A stretch of 5,604 nt of DNA from JASFTV01 sp050050615 (GTDB lineage Bacteria > Desulfobacterota > DSM-4660 > Desulfatiglandales > HGW-15). A program made the position numbers and the translations under genes. The notes beneath the pieces are model-generated. The model had not been told where the DNA came from, did not search any database, and saw nothing but the letters and a program-made list of their open reading frames with translations. The stretch spans positions 1-5,604 of the forward strand of contig JASFTV010000249.1 in NCBI GenBank assembly GCA_050050615.1. Direction: 5' to 3'. Shown here piece after piece: positions 1-5,538 of this stretch. Every line of letters starts with the position of its first letter. The stretch's first letter is position 1.

Positions 1-666
1 GTCAGCCGATTCATCCGCCTTGGGTTTTTCAACCAGAAGCGGCCGTTTTCGCGCCAGAGTTCTCTTCGATTCCCTGGCCCCGCTCGGCGCCGCTTCCATG
101 GCTTTGCTTGGCGCATAGGGCCTGTGGGGAATCTCTTTTCTCATGAAAAGGGCCAATTCGATAGGAACGCTTACTTTTGCAGGCGCCTCCGGAGTGGGTT
201 CTGCAAAAGTGGACTGAGGCTCGTAACCGTACTTTTCCCCGGCCATGTCCGCGGCATCGAGTGGCCCCTTCCCGGCGATCCCCTCCTCTTTGAGCCTGAC
301 GGGCGCTTCTGCCACCTTATATTCTGCTTGTTGGACATGGAGAATGGAAAAAACAAGGATCGCCATGATCGCAGCACTTGCCACTTGCAGCGGGATCTTT
401 ATGCGCATCGGAACAAATAAGCTCTGGATGAACCTTGAAAACCTTGAGCGCTGTTCCAAGCGTTCATGGAGCTGATTGAGGAAATCCTTTGGCGGTTCAA
501 CAGCTTCCAAAGAGCCCAGCTCTTTGATCAACGCCCTCAACGAGGCAAGCTCTTTTTGACAATCACTGCAACTCGAAAGATGTTGATCAACCAGGGCCTT
601 GGTCTGCGTATCCAGGGTCTCATCGACATATTCAGATAGAAGCGCTTTAATTTCGCTACATTTCAT
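1..666 (-). CDS. Membrane anti-sigma factor with N-terminal zinc-finger (ZAS / zf-HC2) domain, 3' end beyond window
   Basis: The frame opens with ATG at 666 and stays open for 222 codons to the window edge, so the C-terminus is missing. The first ~40 residues form a ZAS-type anti-sigma domain, with C3 and then H29-x3-C33-x2-C36 as likely zinc ligands. An amphipathic stretch follows, then one hydrophobic segment at about residues 91-110 (IPLQVASAAIMAILVFSILH), then a Pro/Ala/Lys-rich tail of at least 110 residues presumably outside the cytoplasm. Known for the family: the ZAS domain binds and silences the partner ECF sigma factor until a signal releases it. The start lies inside the sigma gene, overlapping it by 11 nt with a GGGAG about 11 nt upstream, which implies translational coupling. 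The tail may belong to the DUF2275-type anti-sigma group, but I cannot confirm this. The role is well supported; the signal sensed is unknown. Confidence 0.88.
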   Translation of the reverse strand, partial: MKCSEIKALLSEYVDETLDTQTKALVDQHLSSCSDCQKELASLRALIKELGSLEAVEPPKDFLNQLHERLEQRSRFSRFIQSLFVPMRIKIPLQVASAAIMAILVFSILHVQQAEYKVAEAPVRLKEEGIAGKGPLDAADMAGEKYGYEPQSTFAEPTPEAPAKVSVPIELALFMRKEIPHRPYAPSKAMEAAPSGARESKRTLARKRPLLVEKPKADESAD

Positions 667-1276
667 GGGACATCACGCTCCCTAGCTTTTTTCTGAGGTC
701 AAGTCTCGCTCTGGCAAGCCTGGACTTCACCGTCCCGATGTTAAGGCCGGTGACTTGGACGATCTCCTCATAAGGGAGCCCCTCAATATCACGGAGGGTA
801 ACCACCTCTTTGTGCTCTGCAGGCAATGAATCGATCGCCGCCTTAATGATGGTCATCCTCTCCTTTTTTTCAAGTTCTCCAAAAGGGGAGGGGGACGCGT
901 CCTGAATCTCGACGGCAGATAGGCCGCCCTCCTGTTCTCCGGGATTATCAAGCGAGACCATCTTTGCTCTTTGCCTGTAGGCTGATGATTTGAGTTTGTT
1001 CTTGCAAGTGTTGATCGCGATCCGATAAAGCCAGGTAGAGAAGGCTGATTCGAATCTGAACCTCTTTAAGGATCGATAGAGCTTTATGAAGGTCTCCTGG
1101 GCAGAATCGTTCGCCTCGTGATAATCCCCGAGGAACCAGTAGCATAAATTAAAACATCTGTTTTTGTGCTTGAGGACCAACTTATCAAACGCGGCTCTAT
1201 GACCCGCCTGAAAGGCCTTGACCAGTGTTGCATCTTCTTCCAGGTTGCCCAAAGGTTCTTTGGTCCCTTCACTCAT
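656..1276 (-). CDS. ECF (extracytoplasmic function) RNA polymerase sigma factor, RpoE-like
   Basis: This 206-residue protein has the two-domain ECF layout. Sigma region 2 spans about residues 26-97 and includes DSAQETFIKLYRSL and FSTWLYRIAINTCKNKL, the core-binding and -10-recognition helices. An acidic/Ser-rich linker covers about 108-135. Sigma region 4 spans about 140-195, with the -35-binding helix-turn-helix around YEEIVQVTGLNIGTVKSRLARAR. There is no region 1 or 3, as expected for ECF factors. Its partner is the ZAS anti-sigma factor whose ATG overlaps its last codons, a classic co-transcribed sigma/anti-sigma pair. Start choice is uncertain. ATG at 1276 gives a natural ECF N-terminus but has GGAG 19 nt upstream, which is too far. 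An in-frame TTG at 1315 adds 13 unusual residues (including CC) and has AAGAG about 13 nt upstream. I prefer 1276. The family is clear; the target regulon is not. Confidence 0.93.
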   Translation of the reverse strand: MSEGTKEPLGNLEEDATLVKAFQAGHRAAFDKLVLKHKNRCFNLCYWFLGDYHEANDSAQETFIKLYRSLKRFRFESAFSTWLYRIAINTCKNKLKSSAYRQRAKMVSLDNPGEQEGGLSAVEIQDASPSPFGELEKKERMTIIKAAIDSLPAEHKEVVTLRDIEGLPYEEIVQVTGLNIGTVKSRLARARLDLRKKLGSVMSHEM

Positions 1277-1325
1277 TGATTTTAGACAACATTCGCTCCA
1301 AAAGGTTCCGGACAAAGACAGTCAT
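1269..1325 (-). other. Possible 18-codon leader ORF overlapping the sigma-factor start
   Basis: An ATG at 1325 opens an 18-codon frame (MTVFVRNLLERMLSKINE) that ends in a TGA at 1271-1269. The frame differs from that of the sigma gene, and its end overlaps the proposed sigma ATG at 1276 by 8 nt. Because that ATG lacks a well-spaced ribosome binding site, translation through this frame could deliver ribosomes to it. The leader's own start has a weak AAGAG only 3 nt upstream. Nothing shows that the peptide is made or conserved, so this is a tentative regulatory reading. Confidence 0.2.
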
Positions 1326-1335
1326 CCGCTCTTAA

Positions 1336-1364
1336 AGAATACCACATAAGGTGTGTTTAGTGAA
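1336..1364 (-). promoter_or_regulatory. Candidate sigma70-like promoter for the sigma/anti-sigma operon
   Basis: On the minus strand TTCACT (1364-1359) and TATTCT (1341-1336) are separated by 17 nt. Each matches four of six consensus bases. Transcription would start near 1329, only a few bases before the ATG at 1325 and about 50 nt before the sigma ATG at 1276. That start point would remove the ribosome binding site for the alternative TTG at 1315, favouring the 1276 start. Matches this weak also occur by chance, and an autoregulated ECF promoter is an alternative that I could not identify. Confidence 0.22.
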
Positions 1365-1397
1365 ATCTCTTGAGGATGCCTCTGTTCGGCAAACAGG

Positions 1398-1440
1398 GAA
1401 TGTTGGAATACCGGGAGAGCGGAATGCTGGAAAAAAGGAA
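1398..1440 (+). repeat. Degenerate GGAATG-TGGAA low-complexity repeat
   Basis: The unit GGAATGTTGGAA is followed about 23 nt later by GGAATGCTGGAA, with purine-rich sequence between and after them. The composition differs from that of the coding genes. It looks like the remains of a simple-sequence intergenic repeat. Two clear units are visible, so the call is modest. Confidence 0.35.
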
Positions 1441-1659
1441 ATGGAGACGGAAAAGCTCGGGTGTCTTTCCATGCTTTGCTTTTCAACTTTCCATTATTTC
1501 TGAAAACCTTCAGCCAGCAAATCATGCCCTGCAAAGCGAAGGCACGAATCTGGACTTAAGCGTCTGAGTGAAGCTGTCGGGCATTCTCGAGACGGGCTCT
1601 TAAATTCGAATTCCCCGCTGCTTGTCGGAACGAAGTGGACCTGCGTGTCGCAGTGAAAC

Positions 1660-1686
1660 GGATCTGCCTGAGGCAGGCAGGGATCC
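1660..1686. repeat. REP-like palindrome (11-bp stem with 2-nt bulge)
   Basis: GGATC TGCCTG, loop AGG, CAGGCA, bulge GG, GATCC. The outer arms (1660-1664 with 1682-1686) pair over 5 bp and the inner arms (1665-1670 with 1674-1679) over 6 bp. It sits in non-coding DNA next to other palindromes, which suggests a dispersed repeat unit. It could also form a stable RNA hairpin, but there is no T-tract to make it a terminator. Confidence 0.5.
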
Positions 1687-1752
1687 CGCCACAGCGCGGG
1701 GTTTGTGTGCTCACGAGAGCTATTCGCCATGGGCGCGACAACGTCGCGCTAT

Positions 1753-1775
1753 ATAAAATCGTGTAACGATTTTAT
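1753..1775. repeat. Perfect 10-bp AT-rich inverted repeat with 3-nt loop
   Basis: ATAAAATCGT (1753-1762), loop GTA, ACGATTTTAT (1766-1775) pair perfectly over 10 bp. It directly abuts the GC-rich hairpin pair starting at 1776. On the plus strand the 3' arm ends in TTTTATT, and on the minus strand in TTTTATAT, so either RNA could act as a weak intrinsic terminator. On the minus strand it lies about 200 nt beyond the DUF3179 stop. Confidence 0.45.
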
Positions 1776-1828
1776 TCCCCCTTTCGTAAAGGGGAGAGAC
1801 TCCTATCTCCCCCTTTCGTAAAGGGGGA
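1776..1828. repeat. Two direct copies of a GC-rich hairpin (19-bp unit)
   Basis: The 19-nt unit TCCCCCTTTCGTAAAGGGG occurs identically at 1776-1794 and 1808-1826, offset by 32 nt. Each copy is itself a palindrome with arms CCCCTTT and AAAGGGG around a CGT loop. The second copy extends to a 9-bp stem (1808-1828). A third GGGGGATTT arm follows at 1833-1841. This is the structure of a REP/BIME-like element. Confidence 0.6.
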
Positions 1829-1971
1829 TACAGGGGGATTTTGGCTCATTAAGAACCACACTCAAATGGTCTTGCTCATAAACGTCACTTCAAAAGGCAG
1901 ATGTTCGAATCGGGGTTTGTTTCCTACTTTTCGGTGTATCTATCTTTGATCCCGAAAATGTAGCGAAGGGA

Positions 1972-2883
1972 CTACCACTCCTTTTCATAAACCATCGTGT
2001 TCGGATGAAAGGCCTGCCAGGCAAACCAGTAGGCGAAGATGTGGGGAATGGGTCCTCCGAACTCATCCGTTACAGCCGTCACCTCACCCTCGGGGCTGAC
2101 CTCGATATGGATGGTCGTGCCACGCAGATTGTCCTTGATGATCCCTGAGTTTACATTAAAGGAGAGGAGAGGATAAGCCTTTGCTTCATTATTAATCTCG
2201 ATACCAAGGACCCTCTCTTTTGGGGAGAGGTCCTCCCGTACCTCACCCACCGGGAACCAGATCCTCCCAACCCGGTAGTACCCCTCATAAGGGTCCCTGG
2301 CATAGTCCCGCTTATGACCGGTATCGGTGGACAAAACCAGGGTTTCAGGATACTTCTTCATCCAGGTTTTCCATTTGGTTCTGCTGGATGGTCGTTTCTC
2401 GAGCCTCTTGCCGACCATCTGTCCGGAGATCGCCTTTTCCATCAACTGGGACCACAAGCTCTCTGTCTGATGGTCGTAGAGCAGGACATTGCTTTTATAC
2501 AGCCGCCCCGAAACACCGAAAGTGTACAACCTGTCCTCAACTCTCCGGGAGTAGACCACCCCCGATTGGGTAAGGGGTCAGAAGGTCACCACAATGGGTT
2601 CTCCGCTGATGGTATCGTTCACGACCTCGTGCCAGTTCAAGATTTTGATGGGATAGGCTTTGGCCTCGCCGCCCAGGGCTACACCGATGACCTGGTCATC
2701 CGGGTTTAGAAAGTGGGCCTCATCCGGTCGGAAAAACGCAGGGTTCAAGATCGCGGGGATACCATCCTTGGGTGGCCCTCCGAAGAGGATCTCATCTTTG
2801 GGCACGATGGCGTTGTCAACATTGAAGCCGGTGAGTATGAGGAAGACAGCAAAGATGAGAGCAAAGGGTATGGTCCTTTTCAT
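1972..2883 (-). CDS. Secreted DUF3179 protein, probable selenoprotein with Sec102 encoded by in-frame TGA
   Basis: Read with the TGA at 2578-2580 as selenocysteine, one frame gives 303 residues, a normal length for the family; the biochemical function of DUF3179 is unknown to me. A signal peptide covers about residues 1-20 (KRTIPFALIFAVFLILTGF), so the protein is exported. The first conserved block includes GGEAKAYPIKILNWHEVVND (71-90), followed by VVTF-U-PLTQSG (98-108). Next come TFGVSGRLYKSNVLLYD (121-137), DYARDPY (193-199), a second AKAYPL block and YWFAWQAFHPNT (285-296). U102 sits where I recall the family having Cys in (Y/F)CPL(C/T). Coding continues in frame on both sides, and the piece after the TGA has no ribosome binding site of its own. 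The real start has GGAGGA (2895-2890) 6 nt before ATG. No cysteine occurs anywhere in the protein. The alternatives are a recent nonsense mutation or a sequencing error, but the SECIS-like hairpin argues against both. Confidence 0.87.
2546..2564 (-). promoter_or_regulatory. Candidate bacterial SECIS element (selenocysteine insertion hairpin)
   Basis: In the mRNA, CGGGGGU (2564-2558) pairs with ACUCCCG (2552-2546) over 7 bp, including one G-U wobble, around the 5-nt apical loop GGUCU (2557-2553). An extra U-G pair can close the base. The loop starts 20 nt after the UGA. Established knowledge: SelB recognises a hairpin just downstream of the UGA, with guanine in the first loop positions and a loop roughly 16-37 nt away. 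The E. coli fdhF element presents GGUC in its loop at a similar distance. The match in position, stem and loop is strong, but folding was done by eye. Confidence 0.78.
2578..2580 (-). other. UGA codon proposed to encode selenocysteine (Sec102)
   Basis: The minus-strand codons run ...GTG ACC TTC TGA CCC CTT ACC... and the reading frame is uninterrupted for 101 codons before and 201 codons after the TGA. Both flanks match the same family. The TGA replaces the residue that is cysteine in the homologs I recall, which is the classic signature of a Cys/Sec substitution. Confidence 0.82.
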
Positions 2884-2889
2884 TTCAAA

Positions 2890-2895
2890 TCCTCC
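2890..2895 (-). promoter_or_regulatory. Strong ribosome binding site of the DUF3179 gene
   Basis: GGAGGA lies 6 nt upstream of the ATG at 2883, an optimal Shine-Dalgarno arrangement. It fixes the start of the full-length frame. No comparable site precedes the GTG at 2559, the only plausible restart after the TGA. Confidence 0.8.
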
Positions 2896-3001
2896 AGGAG
2901 TGACGATGTTCAGAGACTCGAAACCTCAATTTGGTCATTTCCAAACCCACCCCGCAAAGAGGGATGGGGTCGTTGAATACCTCACTTAATCATTCCTCTA
3001 G

Positions 3002-3023
3002 GCGGCTCATGAATCATTACCGC
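3002..3023. promoter_or_regulatory. Interrupted dyad upstream of the DUF3179 gene, possible operator
   Basis: GCGG (3002-3005), ATGA (3009-3012), a central A, TCAT (3014-3017) and CCGC (3020-3023) form a near-symmetric 22-nt dyad. It lies about 120 nt before the ATG at 2883, inside the 240-nt gap after the DUF362 gene. The symmetry is imperfect (spacers of 3 and 2 nt) and no regulator is recognisable, so this is only a possible protein-binding site. Confidence 0.15.
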
Positions 3024-3124
3024 AGTAAAGCCTGGTCCAAAATCAATCTTCCAGCTTTATCAGAGGTAGCTTGATCTTAATCTTCAATTTGGGCCTTTCG
3101 CTTGATTGGGGTTAGAGCGAAAAA

Positions 3125-4024
3125 CTAGATCAACATATCTTTTTTCCACCCCAGTTTAACAAGCTCGATCCGGTCGGGATGACTGTTCCCCAGGCCGAAG
3201 CGGCTGTCTGCGACTGCAATATGATGGGGGGATGGACGGATGGGTTTTTCCTTTTCAAAAAAGAGATTGCGTTTGGCCTGGATGATCCTGGCACCCGTCG
3301 CATCAGCCGCGACCGGGTCGGTGCTCACAATCAGGCCGCAATAAGACCAGATGTACTTTTTGCTGAAACTGTGGGGCCCCACGCCGTGTAACTGCGGGGT
3401 CAGCATCACCAGGATATTCAGGCGCGTCTTGCCGGCCACTTGAGGCAATTGCCAGAGAGCGCCCAGGTTCTCGCAGGCGTTGGGATGGTACTTGTAAGGA
3501 TGCGGCGTAAACATGATATAGTTCTTGAGGAGTGTGCCAAGGCCTGACCAGTGATGCGTACGCATGGGACGGGTATTGATCAATGCCGTGGACTGCTGGA
3601 AAACAGGATCTCTCAGGACGCCTCGATCATCAATGGATATGTTTTCCTTTCGAACGCCAATGTCCCGCAAGCGCTTATGGATGGCCGTCTCCAACGCTCT
3701 GGGGGTGGGGAGATGGTACCACACGTTGCTCTTAATCCCCACAATGTCATCAGGTCTGACCAATTGCCTCCATCCTGACAGGGGATCACCGACTCCCAGG
3801 AGGTCACTCACGGCCCGGTCGAGCATCTCCTCCAAGATCTCGGGCCAGATATTTCCGCGATCGTCAAGGACATCCTTGTTTCTTATCAGTACGACGCGGC
3901 TTTTTTCCTTGCTCATGGCCGAGGTACGCCTCAGAAGCGGGAGTCCCATGAGACCTCCCATGGCTGCACATGTGCCGGCGCGGAGAAAATCACGTCTTGT
4001 AATCACTTTTTTCCCTCTTCTCAT
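3125..4024 (-). CDS. Tat-exported DUF362 domain-containing protein
   Basis: With ATG at 4024 the protein has 299 residues. Residues 9-17 (TRRDFLRAG) are a twin-arginine motif followed by a hydrophobic Ala/Gly/Leu stretch, so export is through the Tat system. The mature part carries a DUF362-type domain: VVLIRNKDVLD, DDIVGIKSNVWYHLPTP, the THHWSGLGTLLKNYIMF block, KTRLNILVMLTPQLHG, VSTDPVAADATGARI and a final GLGNSHPDRIELV. The biochemical role of this subgroup is not known to me. No ferredoxin-like cysteine cluster is present; only three cysteines occur, one of them in the signal peptide. Tat export often means folding with a cofactor before transport, but none is evident. The ATG at 4024 is preferred because AAGGA sits about 11 nt upstream, whereas the upstream ATG at 4036 has AAGG directly abutting it. 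It lies about 90 nt after the DUF6599 gene and is probably co-transcribed with it. Confidence 0.88.
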   Translation of the reverse strand: MRRGKKVITRRDFLRAGTCAAMGGLMGLPLLRRTSAMSKEKSRVVLIRNKDVLDDRGNIWPEILEEMLDRAVSDLLGVGDPLSGWRQLVRPDDIVGIKSNVWYHLPTPRALETAIHKRLRDIGVRKENISIDDRGVLRDPVFQQSTALINTRPMRTHHWSGLGTLLKNYIMFTPHPYKYHPNACENLGALWQLPQVAGKTRLNILVMLTPQLHGVGPHSFSKKYIWSYCGLIVSTDPVAADATGARIIQAKRNLFFEKEKPIRPSPHHIAVADSRFGLGNSHPDRIELVKLGWKKDMLI

Positions 4025-4113
4025 ACGATTAACCATCCTTTTCAGAAGTTATCTATCACTGGGCACATCGACCTCTCTGCGACCTCTTTGGGAGGTGCCC
4101 GCATGTGCCTTCA

Positions 4114-5013
4114 TCAATAGCGATCCATTGTTTCTTTTAGAAGACTTTCGGCAAGCTCTCGGCTATCCGCTTCCAGAATCACCGCGATGAGCTCTTTCTT
4201 CAGACCTGCAGCAGACCATTTCTTGTTTTCTAACAATGCAAAGCCCCTTGAGTCAGCGTCGGGCAGGTAGTGGGTGAGAAAGCTTGCGTGCGCGCCTGCC
4301 GCTTTTTCTGTGTCCGGGTACAGAACCAGTAGGACCTGGGCAAACCCCTGGCTTTGCTGGTAAGCTGCAAGGACGGCGTCTGTGTGCAGATTAAGATCCA
4401 GGATGTTTTCGTCTGATAAATAATAGTGCATACTCATCACATTGCTGTCGTGAAAAAAGCGAACACTCATGGGCTGGAGTCCCTCGGGTGGTAGGTAAGA
4501 AAGGATGATGGGCTTCCGACCCTCCTGCTTTATGGCGGAAGCAACGCTTCTGCCCAGCTCTCTGAGAGCCTTTTCGGTCGCCTCCGTCTCCTGTTCGGCG
4601 TAAACGGAAACAAAGAATCGGTCTTTCCAAAACCTGAGCCAGCCTGCCCGGTAAAGAGCACCTTGTCCCAAATCCAGCGGTTCGCCGTCAGGATCATGGG
4701 TGAAAACGCCGAATGCATCCCCTGAAGAACCCATGTCGAAGATGTCGAGGATGAGGGCAGGACCGTTCTGCATGGTATAGCGACGGGATAGGCATCTATT
4801 CATGTGATAGGCCCTGTAAACCTCGCCAGCGCCGTCAATATATTCAAAGATGGTTTGATCGTCGTAAAAGCGATCCTCCTCTGCCTTTGCCCAGTCCATG
4901 ACTTGCTCGGGAAGGGCTTTTTGCAAGGACTCAAGCGTGTAAGCATGGCTCATGGAAAACATGGACGTGCTAATCATGGATACCATAAGGAAAAGAAAGC
5001 AAGCCCTGATCAA
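4114..5013 (-). CDS. Secreted DUF6599-family protein
   Basis: This 299-residue protein starts with a Sec-type signal peptide (about residues 1-24, hydrophobic core FLFLMVSMISTSMF, cleavage probably after SHA). Conserved-looking blocks are IFEYIDGAGEVYRAYH (55-70), ILDIFDMGSSGDAFGVF (88-104) and a GQG...LRFWKDRFFVSV block (116-137). I recognise these as the DUF6599 pattern, a family of unknown function. The start codon is TTG at 5013, supported by AAAGGGA ending 5 nt upstream and by an in-frame TGA six codons earlier. The next in-frame ATG (4986) lacks a ribosome binding site and would cut the signal peptide. The gene ends with tandem TGA TGA. It is first in a co-oriented group with the DUF362 and DUF3179 genes, a pairing (DUF6599 with DUF362) I recall from other anaerobes. 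It presumably acts outside the cytoplasmic membrane. Confidence 0.85.
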   Translation of the reverse strand: MIRACFLFLMVSMISTSMFSMSHAYTLESLQKALPEQVMDWAKAEEDRFYDDQTIFEYIDGAGEVYRAYHMNRCLSRRYTMQNGPALILDIFDMGSSGDAFGVFTHDPDGEPLDLGQGALYRAGWLRFWKDRFFVSVYAEQETEATEKALRELGRSVASAIKQEGRKPIILSYLPPEGLQPMSVRFFHDSNVMSMHYYLSDENILDLNLHTDAVLAAYQQSQGFAQVLLVLYPDTEKAAGAHASFLTHYLPDADSRGFALLENKKWSAAGLKKELIAVILEADSRELAESLLKETMDRY

Positions 5014-5018
5014 AGGAA

Positions 5019-5025
5019 TCCCTTT
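5019..5025 (-). promoter_or_regulatory. Ribosome binding site that selects the TTG start of the DUF6599 gene
   Basis: AAAGGGA on the minus strand ends 5 nt before the TTG at 5013. It supports initiation at this non-ATG codon and preserves a complete signal peptide. Confidence 0.6.
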
Positions 5026-5315
5026 CTTTCAGACTTTCTAAGTGATCATTAATCCACCGCCTTCAGCAGTGAGAACTGATGAGGCTTTGCCGCATCGGAG
5101 GCAGATCTCACTGTCCCTTCAAGAAAGGGCCGAAGGCTGTAGGGGGGGACACCGTGCCCGCCAGTCTGTTCTTCGATTCCCAAAGAAACGCGCGCCCTTG
5201 TGGCCCTGAAGGGCCTTCCTCATGCCTCCTGTTCTACAGGGGGTCATTGATTGATTCGCTGAACGGGTTGACTGAGAGTTGGGATGGAGATCCGGGAGCC
5301 CACAGCTGAAATCTC

Positions 5316-5344
5316 AATATGACTTAGCAGGCAAGCCCTGTCAA
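5316..5344 (-). promoter_or_regulatory. Candidate sigma70 promoter for the DUF6599-DUF362 genes
   Basis: TTGACA (5344-5339) matches the -35 consensus exactly and is followed, after exactly 17 nt, by CATATT (5321-5316), which matches four of six -10 bases. Transcription would begin near 5309, leaving an untranslated leader of about 295 nt before the TTG at 5013. It is the best promoter match I found in this part of the window. The DUF3179 gene may be read from the same transcript or from its own promoter in the 240-nt gap before it. Confidence 0.45.
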
Positions 5345-5514
5345 GACAAGAACTTTCCTTCACAGACCTGACCTTTGGATGGGTGCGGGAAGGTTTCTGC
5401 TCAGTGGCGGCAAAAAGCGACCACAGGCGTCAGGCCCTTGGTCACACCAAATCCCATCCAGGAAAGCGGGATCGTGTAGGTCGGTTGAGCCAGCCAAATC
5501 AGTACTTCGACATT

Positions 5515-5538
5515 CCCTCTCTCCATTGAGGGAGAGGG
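5515..5538. repeat. REP-like hairpin (9-bp stem, 6-nt loop)
   Basis: CCCTCTCTC pairs with GAGGGAGAGGG over 9 bp, including one G-T wobble, around the loop CATTGA. It is followed by GGGGCAGGGTGAGGGGTG (5536-5553), a purine-rich tail often seen beside such elements. It is probably a dispersed intergenic palindrome; it has no T-tract to act as a terminator. Confidence 0.5.

Larger units (their letters stand above)
1326..1971. other. Gene-free spacer rich in palindromic and low-complexity repeats
   Basis: No convincing gene is present between the DUF3179 stop and the sigma gene. Short open frames exist on both strands, but they lack ribosome binding sites, show no recognisable domain and read straight through inverted repeats. 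From left to right the spacer contains a purine-rich stretch with repeated GGAATG(T/C)TGGAA units (1398-1440), a GC-rich block with a strong hairpin (1660-1686), a 10-bp AT-rich hairpin (1753-1775), and two copies of a GC-rich hairpin (1776-1828) followed by a third half-arm. Such arrays resemble REP-type dispersed intergenic elements, though copy number elsewhere in the genome cannot be seen here. Confidence 0.6.

Noticed and set aside
124..475. Plus-strand open frames opposite the anti-sigma gene
   Set aside because: They are antisense shadows of a clearly supported minus-strand gene and have no domain of their own.
1494..1741. Minus-strand open frames of 61-78 codons in the spacer
   Set aside because: They run through palindromic repeats, have no ribosome binding site or recognisable domain, and overlap each other in different frames.
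1972..2559. Independent 195-codon gene starting at GTG 2559, with the 101-codon piece upstream as a separate truncated gene
   Set aside because: Both pieces are in one frame and together make one normal-length DUF3179 protein. The GTG has no ribosome binding site and lies inside a conserved motif, so a single TGA-recoded gene explains the data better.
3096..3122. Inverted repeat TTTCGCT...AGCGAAA just after the DUF362 stop, as a terminator
   Set aside because: The loop is 13 nt, the stem only 7 bp, and no T-tract follows in the direction of transcription.
4082..4096. ACCTC-TTTGG-GAGGT hairpin in the gap between the DUF6599 and DUF362 genes as a terminator
   Set aside because: The stem is only 5 bp and lacks a T-tract, so it is unlikely to stop transcription between two probably co-transcribed genes.
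4111..4116. TGA at the end of the DUF6599 gene as another selenocysteine codon
   Set aside because: It is followed directly by a second in-frame TGA, and no conserved coding sequence continues after it; this is an ordinary tandem stop.
3564..4190. Plus-strand 208-codon frame
   Set aside because: It is antisense to the DUF362 gene and the gap beside it. The low-complexity Arg/Ser/Leu composition is typical of a shadow frame.
5079..5110. CTGATGAG on the plus strand, resembling a hammerhead ribozyme core
   Set aside because: The expected GAAA after stem II and the flanking helices are missing; it is a short chance match within a small hairpin.
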